64,000 nucleotides of DNA from assembly GCA_012934845.2 (NCBI GenBank), contig WNNJ02002530.1:1-64000 (forward strand), written 5' to 3'. The stretch comes from Pomphorhynchus laevis (taxonomy: Eukaryota > Acanthocephala > Palaeacanthocephala > Echinorhynchida > Pomphorhynchidae). The position numbers and the translations under genes were made by a program. The notes beneath the pieces are model-generated. The model saw only the letters and a program-made list of their open reading frames with translations, made no database searches and was not told the origin of the DNA. Numbering within the stretch: position 1 is the stretch's first letter; every line of letters starts with the position of its first letter. Positions 39,320 to 48,365 of this stretch are shown piece after piece.

Positions 39320-39532
39320 TTATTTCTGCTTATTATACTGAAGAAGCCAGAACGAAAAATGTTTTGAGAGAAAAACTTCATGTACTGCCGTACACGACGT
39401 ACGGCCGTACATGTGTTCTACCGTAAACAAATTATTTATTAAATAATTTTCCTTAAAGTCTTCAAATGACTCCAGACAATAGTTTGAATCATTATGTATA
39501 AACACTTTATCACCGTAAAGACGCACTAAATT
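39320..39532 (-). other. Unrecognised 68-codon frame, left palindrome copy
   Basis: Same strand and same reading frame as the 127-aa ORF, beginning after TATAG and lacking an ATG. It reads VRLYGDKVFIHNDSNYCLESF and so on, ending LLQYNKQK. It could be a downstream exon, but no donor/acceptor pair that keeps the frame was found. Its duplicate is at 46856-47068. Confidence 0.3.
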
Positions 39533-39598
39533 CTATAGATATAAAATAAAGATTACACGATATAAAATTCTGTTATCGAAATTAAAAACATTAAATCT

Positions 39599-39982
39599 TT
39601 AATTATTCCTCCATATGATATTGCACATTATACTGTCAACTTTTAACTGGTTGTTAACTTCAGTACACCGTTCATTTATAACATAGTAAAGCAAACTATT
39701 ATTCAAGATGGATGATTTTTTGCTGGAGCTGCTAGCGCTAGCTCCACCAGATTTGTTTGACAGCTCTCGAATATCTCTTAATTGTGCTGTGTCTTTGATC
39801 AATGAAGAAATAAAGTAAGTTAGACATAAAATCATGCTATCTGTAAATTCATCCATAAGATGTGAACACTCAAGTCCATTAACACCTAATATCCAATTAA
39901 TCGCTGATATGTTGAAGCATAGTGATTTTTCACCATTCATTTGATCTAAAACATCCTCGAACTCAAACAGACTGGTGTTCAT
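39599..39982 (-). CDS. Unrecognised 127-aa ORF, left palindrome copy
   Basis: ATG-started frame MNTSLFEFEDVLDQMNGEK..., with a serine-rich low-complexity stretch GGASASSSSKKSS at about residues 80-92 and a predicted helical C-terminal part ending IIWRNN. I do not recognise the family. It is the inverted duplicate of 46406-46789, with about six amino-acid and five silent differences, a ratio that gives no sign of constraint since duplication. It lies upstream (5') of the split LINE, outside it. It could be an exon of a host gene or an unknown repeat ORF. Confidence 0.4.
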   Translation of the reverse strand: MNTSLFEFEDVLDQMNGEKSLCFNISAINWILGVNGLECSHLMDEFTDSMILCLTYFISSLIKDTAQLRDIRELSNKSGGASASSSSKKSSILNNSLLYYVINERCTEVNNQLKVDSIMCNIIWRNN

Positions 39983-40283
39983 CTAAAATACTAAATACAA
40001 ATAATCCAAAAAAATAGGCGATTTGTATAACAAATTATATTAAATAAATTTTGTAAACTAATTTTTAAAAAATTTTACCTATGCCTATTCGGAATGGGCA
40101 TAGCTATATAGACCGCTAGTGCCAATAGATTAAGTATTAAACAGGTACATATTGCCAATGAGCCTCATCGTGGAGCGGTCGAGGCAACGTATGTTCGACA
40201 TTCGTCGATCAACGGCTAATTAATTGGCCGACATGCGTCAGCCATATGGATAGTCCTTTCATAGACTATCTCAGATCTTTTCG

Positions 40284-41258
40284 ATGACTCAAACGGCTGT
40301 ATGGACAATGGACGAAAAGGCGGAAGAGAGTATCGGATACACCTGTTTCCTTACAGTAGCGATGTTATCATCAAAGGATATTGGAAACGGGAGATAGCAT
40401 TACAAACAAAAAACTCCGATGACTCCAACGGAGATTAAACAATGGACAAAAAGGCGAAAGAGAATCTCGGAGACCTGTTTCCTTACAGTAGCGATGTTAG
40501 ATCATCAAAGGATATCGGGAACGGGAGATAGCTGAACAAACAAGTCAAGACAATGAATATGACAAGCAACAAATTTACAAAATATAAATTAAGTGTGAAG
40601 AACAATGGTCAACCCACCACTGACGAGAAGAGTTTTCATTGTCGGGTGAGTTTGGCCATGCAGTTGTATGGAGACAGTGAAAGAGGCATCAACATCCGAA
40701 GTGGACTAGAATTCATGTAGGAACGTGAAATTTCATCTCGCTAGCCGGGAAGCAACTAGAATTAATTGAAGAGATGGTTCGCTTCGGTCGAAAAATAGTC
40801 AGAGTGACTTCTCTTCACTATTCTGGATCTGGAACTAAACTTTTAAATCAAGGATGGACCTCGAACTATTCGGGAGTTACCAACGGAAAGCGACGCAGGC
40901 GCGTGTAGGGATACTTACAAGTCCCGGTTGTAGTTCATGGTAGAGAGGTTTAACCCAGTGAATGAAAAGCTGGCGTCTGAGACTTTTAGTCAAAGAGGGG
41001 AAGGGGATAACTGTGGTGTGTGCGTGTATGATCCCAAAATTATCTCGAGATACGCAGCCTTCGTGGAAGATTTTAGGCTCTGCTTGATAGTACTCATATT
41101 GGATATTCAATCATTCTATTGGGTGACTTTATGATCATGTTGGTAGCTACAGTAGAATTGGAAGGGAGTGTTGATGAGGAACGGACTCTCCGATCTGAAT
41201 GCGAGTAGTGTTGAATTATTGTACTTTTGTTCTCGTAACAATTCGTGCATAACCAATC
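40284..41258 (+). pseudogene. RTE-like LINE 5' region and endonuclease, inverted duplicate
   Basis: Plus-strand copy of 45129-46104. Pieces of an APE endonuclease are readable: KQLELIEEMVRFGRKIV, LHYSGSGTKLLNQG, GVCVYDPKIISRYAAFVEDF, then STHIGYSIILLGDF and NASSVELLYFCSRNNSCITN. It stops at AACCAATC, exactly where the Naiad 3' end is joined. Upstream (40284-40533) is a ~134-bp tandem repeat of probable LINE 5' UTR. It exists only because the flank was copied in inverse orientation; the in-place version is on the right. Confidence 0.75.
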
Positions 41259-42395
41259 AAATCAGCTAACTGAGTTTACGTATATAATATAATTATAAAA
41301 TAGACAAAACATAATAATGCTAAATCAAAATTTAATAATTAAATAATAAAATAAATAATTGTTATAAGATTTTTATAATTTTAATCAAGTTAAAATAAAA
41401 AAATAAAATTTAAAATAAGTTATTTTTGTGAATTGACTAATAACAGACGTTGTATCAGAATACGGATTAGAGATTAGATGTCATCAGGAGGAACTGCTAT
41501 GCTATCAGGCTTCGGCACATAACTCCACTACCCAACATTGCAACGAGGCCAAATACGTGCTAAGGACGTATTTTCTAGGATTAAATTTGTTTTTTAGTAT
41601 CTTATTCGAATACAAATTATATTATTTATTATCCATCCAAAAAAAATTTCCACTACTGATTTTAAATTTATTTTTAATATTATTGTGTTGATTTATATAT
41701 TTTACTATTTTCTGTTTGATGTTATTTTTATAATATCTTAGTTTTAAATATGCATAAATAATATAATACATTAAATTATTTAAATGATTATGAAGAAAAC
41801 CAATATCGTTACAAATTGTTGCAATTCTTAAAATTTCATTATTTAATGTATTATATTTTATATTATATGGTATGCCTGAATGTTCATTCCAAAATATGTT
41901 TCTTGTAAATTTAAATTCGTCATCTTTACGATATAAATTAAAAGTAGTTTTAATTGATGTTAATTTAATGTTTATATCTAGATATATACCTTCTTTATTA
42001 TTAATATTGGTTTTATTAAGAATGAGGCTACCTGGATAAATTTTTTCGATTATCGAATAAAAATTATTAGATTTACATATGTATCGAAACATATATTTCA
42101 TATCTTTATATAATTTAGATTGATTTTTTAAGCAGTTATGAACAAATTCATGTTCTATAAAGCTTATAAATAAGTCAGCTATAATTGGGCTACTATTACC
42201 TCCAATTGGAACACATTTCATTTGTCTAAATATAGATGTCCCTCCATTTAAATAATTTTCATTTATTAAAATATTTAAGGATTCTAGTAATTCAATTTTA
42301 TCCATATATTTATATTTACTTGATGGTTTAAGTTTTGTTAGATATGCGTTATTGTCATTATAACATATATATGTATACTTTTTCCAAATATAAGA
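41259..42395 (-). pseudogene. Naiad B: RT 3' half and 3' UTR
   Basis: An open frame of 227 codons at 42305-41622 begins with MDKIELLESLNILINENYL and carries motif B KCVPIGGNSSPIIADLFISF and a C-terminal thumb-like part ending GNFFWMDNK. The motif C region reads FRYICKSNNF, so the catalytic DD seen in Naiad A (FRYIDD) is missing. The 3' UTR (41621-41259) ends at AAATCAGCTAACTGAG (minus-strand CTCAGTTAGCTGATTT). The 5' half is absent. It faces Naiad C head to head across about 100 bp. Confidence 0.85.
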
Positions 42396-42537
42396 TTAAT
42401 AAATTTTTCTTATTAATTAATCAAGGCAGCCCCCTGTCAGATGCTGCTGGATGGCCCTTTGTAAGTTTAGTCTGAGTCAACTAAACTAGGTGGCGACACC
42501 GAAAAAGCAACGTTAAAAATTATGACTTAAAAGTTAC
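42396..42537 (+). other. Head-to-head junction / Naiad C 5' leader
   Basis: GC-richer than its surroundings, with CAAGGCAGCCCCCTGTCAG, a TTTGTAAGTTT donor-like site at about 42460 and GTGGCGACACCG. It is not found in the other Naiad copies here, so it is either the true 5' UTR of Naiad C or filler DNA at the inverted junction. Confidence 0.4.
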
Positions 42538-43010
42538 ATGCACTCAAACAGATTGGAAAAATACGTAAGTACAAACGATTTTAATTTTAGATCTTTTAAA
42601 TGTAACAGAAAAAATTGTATAGTTTGTGATGTTATAAATAATAATTGTATTGTAAGTAATACGACAAACAAATGTTTTTCATTAAATATTAATAATAATT
42701 GTAACTGCAATACCGCAGGTGTAGTGTATCTAATACAATGTACATGTGGATTGCAATATATAGGAAAAACATATCAAATGTTAAAAACTAGGTTTAAGGC
42801 AACACATATATAATATACAGCACAATAGGATATGGTGTTGTATATTATACAGCACAATATTATACAGCACATGATATAGGATATTGTAAAGTATTTATTT
42901 TAGAACATATTGTTGAAGAAAATAAGACAATATTAAATTAAAAGCTATTAAAAAAGAAGATTTTTCGATTTAAACGCGTAATTCCATGTACCCATTAGGA
43001 TTGAATGACG
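42538..43010 (+). pseudogene. Naiad C N-terminal GIY-YIG endonuclease
   Basis: From ATG 42538: a cysteine-rich leader CNRKNCIVCDV, then NNNCNCNTAGVVYLIQCTCG and LQYIGKTYQM, giving GVVY (GIY) and YIG with the cysteines around them. After a frame change the H-rich middle and the tail MYPLGLNDVVQG (about 42986) follow, the usual end of a GIY-YIG domain. It lies upstream of the RT on the same strand, i.e. the permuted Naiad order. Compared with Naiad D, the HGDKR/KN-rich linker and CxC region after it are decayed or deleted. Confidence 0.85.
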
Positions 43011-43363
43011 TGGTACAAGGAATTGTCGGAAGTAGTATGGTAAAAAATAAAAACAACTATATTATAATAATCCGGTGAAATGCAGCCAAGAAGTTATGGC
43101 GATAAAAGGACTAAGAAAAATCGGCTTAAAAATATTAAAAAATATAAGTATAAATATTAACTATTAGAAATATTAAAACAACTATTAAGAGATAATAAAC
43201 TAAAAGATCATTATGAAAATATAAAAAGTTTTTCTAAAGATATCATTTGTTCAATAAATCAAACATAAAAAATTTGGATAAGATTGTCTAATATATAAGA
43301 TTTGAAATTTGTCTAATATATAAGATTTGGAAAACCTATATTTTAGACAAAATTAGAGAGAAA

Positions 43364-44033
43364 ATGAAAATAACAAACAATTATAAAAGGAAAGATCAAA
43401 TTAATAAAGATATGTATACAGAACTTACTAAATTAAAGGATAACTATATAATAACAACTATTGATAAAGCTAGTAATAACTTTGTCTTTATATGCAAAGA
43501 GCTTTATTATGATATACTAATAAAAGAGGTTTATTATAATGATTTAAATGTAAATCCAACATATGAACGTAGTGAGTTGAGTTTAGAAACAATTATTACA
43601 AGTCACTGTTCTATAATGGATAAAAAGGGTATAAAGGTTGAATTAGATAATAAAACTATACCTATATTATATTGGAATCCAAAATTACATAAAAATCCAA
43701 TAAAACCTAGGTTCATATGTAGTGCTTTTAAATGTACATTAAAACCACTTTCTGTTTATATGAATAAAATACTTAAAGTAATTAAAGCACACTTCAAAAA
43801 ATATTGCAAGGTAATCGAAATTAATACTGGTATAAAACACTATTTCAGTATTAATTCTACAAAAGAATTTTTAGAACAGACAAAAGTAATAAATTTTCAA
43901 AATATAAATACATACGATTTTAGTACGCTTTATACAAATCTAGATTTAGTAGATATTAAAGAAGCGTTAGTAAAATTAATTAATCTTATACTCAAAAGAG
44001 ACATGTATGATATAATAACTATAACGCTTTTCT
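43364..44033 (+). pseudogene. Naiad C reverse transcriptase, N-terminal part
   Basis: 223 open codons: MKITNNYKRKDQINKDMYTE, then TTIDKASNNFVFICKEL, IPILYWNPKLHKNPIKPRFI, PLSVYMNKILKVIK and motif A TYDFSTLYTNLDLVDIKEAL. The PKLHK..KPRFI block and the aspartate of motif A are intact. It starts only about 350 bp after the endonuclease tail because the CxC segment has been lost. The frame breaks at about 44030 and motif B and C pieces follow. Confidence 0.87.
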
Positions 44034-44765
44034 AACAAAAATTAAACCATCAAGTAAATATAAATATATGGATAAAACCAAATTATTAGAATCCTTAAAT
44101 ATTTTAATAAATCAAAATTATATAAACAGAAGGGACATTTATATTTAGACAAGTAAAAGGTGTTCCAATGGGAGGTAATAGTAGCCCAATTATAGCTGAC
44201 ATGTTTTTAAGATTTAGGGAATATGAATTTATTCATAACTGTGTAAACGCTAAATCTAAACTTTTTAAAGATTTGAAATATATTTCGATATATTGATGAT
44301 ATATATGTATTTAACTCTAACAACTTTTATTCAATCGGCGAACAAATTTATCCAGGTAGCCTCATTCTTAATAAAACCAATATTAATGATAAAGAAGGTA
44401 TATATCTAGATATGAACATTAAATTAACATCAATTAAAACTACTTTTAATTTATATCGTAAAGATGACATATTTAAATTTACAAGAAACATATTTTTGCA
44501 TGAGCATTCATGCATACCATATAATATAAAATATAATACATTAAATAATGAAATTTTAAGAATTGCAACAATTTGTAACGATATTGGTTTTCTTCATAAT
44601 CATTTAAATAATTTAATGTATTATATTATTTATGCATATTTAAAACTAAGATATTATAAAAATAACATCAAACAGAAAATAGTAAAATATATAAATCAAC
44701 ACAATAATATTAAAAATAAATTTAAAATCAGTAGTGGAAATTTTTTTTGGATGGATAATAAATAA
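44034..44765 (+). pseudogene. Naiad C reverse transcriptase, C-terminal part
   Basis: Contains motif B KGVPMGGNSSPIIADMFL in one frame (about 44158), a motif C region with YIDDIYVFN in another (about 44286), and a 117-codon open C-terminus (44412-44765) from DMNIKLTSIKTTFNLYRKDD to GNFFWMDNK. From about 44512 outward it is nearly identical to Naiad B (inverted). Inward of that point the two copies differ much more. Confidence 0.85.
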
Positions 44766-45128
44766 TATAATTTGTATTCGAATAAGATACTAAAAAACAA
44801 ATTTAATCCTAGAAAATACGTCCTTAGCACGTATTTGGCCTCGTTGCAATGTTGGGTAGTGGAGTTATGTGCCGAAGCCTGATAGCATAGCAGTTCCTCC
44901 TGATGACATCTAATCTCTAATCCGTATTCTGATACAACGTCTGTTATTAGTCAATTCACAAAAATAACTTATTTTAAATTTTATTTTTTTATTTTAACTT
45001 GATTAAAATTATAAAAATCTTATAACAATTATTTATTTTATTATTTAATTATTAAATTTTGATTTAGCATTATTATGTTTTGTCTATTTTATAATTATAT
45101 TATATACGTAAACTCAGTTAGCTGATTT
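44766..45128 (+). other. Naiad 3' UTR and 3' end
   Basis: Follows the RT stop and includes CGTCCTTAGCACGTATTTGG, GTTATGTGCCGAAGCCTG and an AT-rich tail ending CTCAGTTAGCTGATTT. The same end is seen at 31607, 41259 and about 59722, which defines the family's terminus. Confidence 0.8.
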
Positions 45129-45132
45129 GATT
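45129..45132. repeat. Candidate target-site duplication GATT (right)
   Basis: Pairs with 37519-37522; see that entry. Confidence 0.68.
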
Positions 45133-46320
45133 GGTTATGCACGAATTGTTACGAGAACAAAAGTACAATAATTCAACACTACTCGCATTCAGATCGGAGA
45201 GTCCGTTCCTCATCAACACTCCCTTCCAATTCTACTGTAGCTACCAACATGATCATAAAGTCACCCAATAGAATGATTGAATATCCAATATGAGTACTAT
45301 CAAGCAGAGCCTAAAATCTTCCACGAAGGCTGCGTATCTCGAGATAATTTTGGGATCATACACGCACACACCACAGTTATCCCCTTCCCCTCTTTGACTA
45401 AAAGTCTCAGACGCCAGCTTTTCATTCACTGGGTTAAACCTCTCTACCATGAACTACAACCGGGACTTGTAAGTATCCCTACACGCGCCTGCGTCGCTTT
45501 CCGTTGGTAACTCCCGAATAGTTCGAGGTCCATCCTTGATTTAAAAGTTTAGTTCCAGATCCAGAATAGTGAAGAGAAGTCACTCTGACTATTTTTCGAC
45601 CGAAACGAACCATCTCTTCAATTAATTCTAGTTGCTTCCCGGCTAGCGAGATGAAATTTCACGTTCCTACATGAATTCTAGTCCACTTCGGATGTTGATG
45701 CCTCTTTCACTGTCTCCATACAACTGCATGGCCAAACTCACCCGACAATGAAAACTCTTCTCGTCAGTGGTGGGTTGACCATTGTTCTTCACACTTAATT
45801 TATATTTTGTAAATTTGTTGCTTGTCATATTCATTGTCTTGACTTGTTTGTTCAGCTATCTCCCGTTCCCGATATCCTTTGATGATCTAACATCGCTACT
45901 GTAAGGAAACAGGTCTCCGAGATTCTCTTTCGCCTTTTCGTCCATTGTTTAATCTCCGTTGGAGTCATCGGAGTTTTTTGTTTGTAATGCTATCTCCCGT
46001 TTCCAATATCCTTTGATGATAACATCGCTACTGTAAGGAAACAGGTGTATCCGATACTCTCTTCCGCCTTTTCGTCCATTGTCCATACAGCCGTTTGAGT
46101 CATCTAAAAGATCTGAGATAGTTTATGAAAGGACTATCCATACGGCTGATGCAAGTCGGCTAATTAATTAGCCGTTGATTGACGAATGTCGAACATACGT
46201 TGCCTCGACCGCTCCACGATGAGGCTAATTGGCAATATTTACCTGTTTAATACTTAATCTATTGGCACTAGCGGTCTATATAGCTATGCCCATTCCGAAT
46301 AGGCATAGGTAAAATGTATT
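45129..46320 (-). pseudogene. RTE-like LINE, 5' part (5' UTR and endonuclease), in place
   Basis: This is the missing front of the LINE at 35200-37522, on the same strand. On minus it reads through the APE endonuclease (ELIEEMVRFGR, HYSGSGTKLL, HIGYSIILLGDF, LYFCSRNNSCITN) and stops at the GATT where the Naiad complex enters. GDF of the GDxN block is present. 45855-45988 and 45989-46104 are two copies of a ~134-bp repeat, probably 5' UTR monomers. The outer 5' end is placed roughly at 46320. Confidence 0.8.
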
Positions 46321-46405
46321 AAAAATTAGTTTACTAAATTTATTTAATATAGTTTGTTATACAAATCGTCTAATTTATCTGGATTATTTGCATTTAGTAT
46401 TTTAG

Positions 46406-46789
46406 ATGAACACCAGTCTGTTTGAGTTTGAGGATATTTTAGATCAAATGAATGGTGAAAAATCACTATGCTTTAAAAGATCAGCGATTAATTGGATATT
46501 AGGTATTAATGGACTTGAGTGTTCACATCATATGGATGAATTTACAGATAGCATGATTTTATGTCTAACTTACTTTATTTCTTCATTGATCAAAGACACA
46601 GCACAATTAAGGGATATTCGAGAGCTGTCAAACAAATCTGGAGGAGCTAGCGCTAGCAGCTCTAGCAAAAAATCATCCATCTTGAATAATAGTTTGCTTT
46701 ACTATGTTATAAATGAACGGTGTACTGAAGTTAACAACCAATTAAAAGTTGACAGTATAATGAGCAATATCATATGGAGGAATAATTAA
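46406..46789 (+). CDS. Unrecognised 127-aa ORF, right palindrome copy
   Basis: ATG-started, MNTSLFEFEDILDQMNGEKS, with INWILGINGLECSHHMDEF, then LCLTYFISSLIKDTAQLRDI, a GASASSSSKKSS linker and LLYYVINERCTEVNNQLKVD. The predicted structure is helical with one flexible serine-rich linker. No transmembrane or signal sequence is evident. Family unknown. It sits just upstream of the split LINE, in unique-looking sequence, and is the likely original of the inverted copy at 39599-39982. It could be a captured or ancestral host exon. Confidence 0.42.
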   Translation: MNTSLFEFEDILDQMNGEKSLCFKRSAINWILGINGLECSHHMDEFTDSMILCLTYFISSLIKDTAQLRDIRELSNKSGGASASSSSKKSSILNNSLLYYVINERCTEVNNQLKVDSIMSNIIWRNN

Positions 46790-46855
46790 AGATTTAATGT
46801 TTTTAATTTCGATAACAGAATTTTATATCGTGTAATCTTTATTTTATATCTATAG

Positions 46856-47068
46856 AATTTAGTGCGTCTTTACGGTGATAAAAAGTTTATACATAATGAT
46901 TCAAACTATTGTCTGGAGTCATTTGAAGACTTTAAGGAAAATTATTTAATAAATAATTTGTTTACGGTAGAACACATGTACGGCCGTACGTTGTGTACGG
47001 CAGTACATGAAGTTTTTCTCTCAAAACATTTTTCGTTCTGGCTTCTTCAGTATAATAAGCAGAAATAA
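46856..47068 (+). other. Unrecognised 68-codon frame, right palindrome copy
   Basis: In frame with the 127-aa ORF after two in-frame stops, preceded by TATCTATAG. It reads VRLYGDKKFIHNDSNYCLES, then DFKENYLINNLF, and ends LLQYNKQK. There is no ATG. It contains the near-palindrome GTACGGCCGTAC (46979-46990). Confidence 0.3.
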
Positions 47069-47139
47069 CACAAGACGGAAGGCAAAACGTCTTGAGTGAA
47101 AATTTCGTCTGCTGCCGTGATTAAAATCAGTTTTGTATT

Positions 47140-48365
47140 TTTGTTTGTTATATGTATAACGTGTCGAAAATGCCCTCTACTGTTACAACGGCAACCGAAA
47201 CGACCAGTGTGTACTTCATTCTACTGATAATTGTTGACGTGTAGTCAATCACTTCGGTGCTAAAGTGGTCTTCTAGAAGTGACATGGAGCATGCAGTTCG
47301 TTTATCGAAGTTAGTTTCAATCGTCAACTAGATTGAATACATTACGAATTTACGAATCGCATTTCCAATCCTGGTCGTTGTTTCAGTCCGCCTATCCAGA
47401 CGTAACTTCTATATGCCGAATCCAGTTTTGGATCCAACGAGTTAAGCGAACAGTCAGAACAATCTCTGCTGAGTAGATAAAGATGGTCTGCACAGCAAAT
47501 GCTCTGGTTCGAGATCAAAAGCTTCAGACGTTTAAGCAACGTGTCGGAAATGCTTTCTTTTACTGTCACACAGTCAACCGAAACGAGCAGTGGTACTTGA
47601 TTCTCCTGATGAGTTCTGCCAAGTGGTTCATCATTTCGATGCTTATGTTGTCGGCTAGAATTGACATGGAGCCTGCAGTTCGTTGATCGAAGCTAATTTG
47701 AATCAGCAACTACATTGAATATATTACGAATTCCATTCGGAATTCTGGTTGTTGTTTCATTCCGTGAATCTAGACATGACTCTTATATGTCAAATCCAGT
47801 TTTTGATGTAGCGAATAAAACGAACAGTCAGTAACAATATCTACTGAGTAGATAATATTCTTCACCGCAAATGTTCTGGTTAAAGAGCGAAACCTCATAC
47901 TTTTAAGCAACGTTTCGGCAATGCTTTTTTTACAGTCAAACAGTCCACTTAAAGGATTAGGTATGTACTAATTCTGCTGATGTGTTTTGAGTGCTTTATC
48001 ATTTCGGTGCTAAAAAGGTCTTCAAAAATTGACAATGAGACTGCAGTTATTTGATTAAGGCCAGTTTCAACCAGCTACTACATTAAATTTGTAACGAATT
48101 CGATTCAAAATCCATGTATGTTTTATTTCGCACATATAGACTTAAGTTATATTTGCCTAATCAAGTTGTGGATCCATCGAATAAAGCAAACATTCAGTAA
48201 TAACGTTTGCTATGTAGATAAGAATAGCCTGTACTGCCAATGCACTGATTCAAAAGCGAAAACCCCTAATTTATAAGCAACTTGTCTAAAATGCATTATT
48301 TTACTGTCACACAAGCAACCGGAACTACTAGTTGATACATCATTCTGCTAATGAGTGTTTCCGCA
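47140..48365. repeat. ~375-bp tandem repeat, about 3.3 units
   Basis: Units begin near 47190, 47574, 47944 and 48314 (spacing about 383, 370 and 370 bp), each with TGTCACACAGTCAACCGAAA-like, CTTCATTCTACTGATGAG-like and AGTGACATGGAGC-like boxes. Copies are strongly diverged from left to right. A further partial unit is at 27575-27725. The CTGATGA box is not followed by a stem and GAAA, so it is not scored as a hammerhead. Confidence 0.8.

Larger units (their letters stand above)
39311..41876. repeat. Palindrome, left arm
   Basis: Reverse complement of 44512-47077. Positions sum to 86387-86388 throughout, so indels are almost absent over 2.57 kb. It holds inverted LINE 5' sequence, an inverted ORF and the last part of Naiad B. 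The 77-codon chance frame at 40877-41110 is unchanged in the other arm (45277-45510), and the 127-codon frame differs at about eleven bases. Confidence 0.92.
37523..45128. mobile_element. Complex inverted Naiad PLE insertion in a LINE
   Basis: Contains, left to right, Naiad A (+, truncated at both ends), an inverted copy of the right flank (39311-41258), Naiad B (-, 3' half) and Naiad C (+, endonuclease plus RT). It begins and ends at GATT and divides one RTE-like LINE into two collinear minus-strand parts. Naiads are the PLE clade with N-terminal GIY-YIG and CxC linker, reported to form tandem/inverted compound insertions. Confidence 0.75.
44512..47077. repeat. Palindrome, right arm
   Basis: Reverse complement of 39311-41876. 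It includes the Naiad C C-terminus and 3' UTR, the in-place 5' half of the split LINE, and the 127-codon ORF with its upstream sequence. Beyond 47077 the arms lose all similarity. Confidence 0.92.

Noticed and set aside
40937-41134. 65-codon frame in both arms as an independent gene
   Set aside because: It is a piece of the RTE-like LINE endonuclease, not a separate gene.
45277-45510. 77-codon open frame identical in both palindrome arms (also 40877-41110)
   Set aside because: It is antisense to LINE endonuclease sequence; the LINE reading is supported by GDF and SGSG blocks on the other strand.
46754-46856. Splice junction joining the 127-aa ORF to the 68-codon frame
   Set aside because: The best donor (GACA|GTATAA) and acceptor (TATAG) give a phase that hits a stop; no frame-preserving pair was found.
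47560-47660. CTGATGAG box in the ~375-bp repeat as a hammerhead
   Set aside because: No stem II and GAAA follow, and the upstream GAAAC box is in the wrong place for a plausible three-stem fold.
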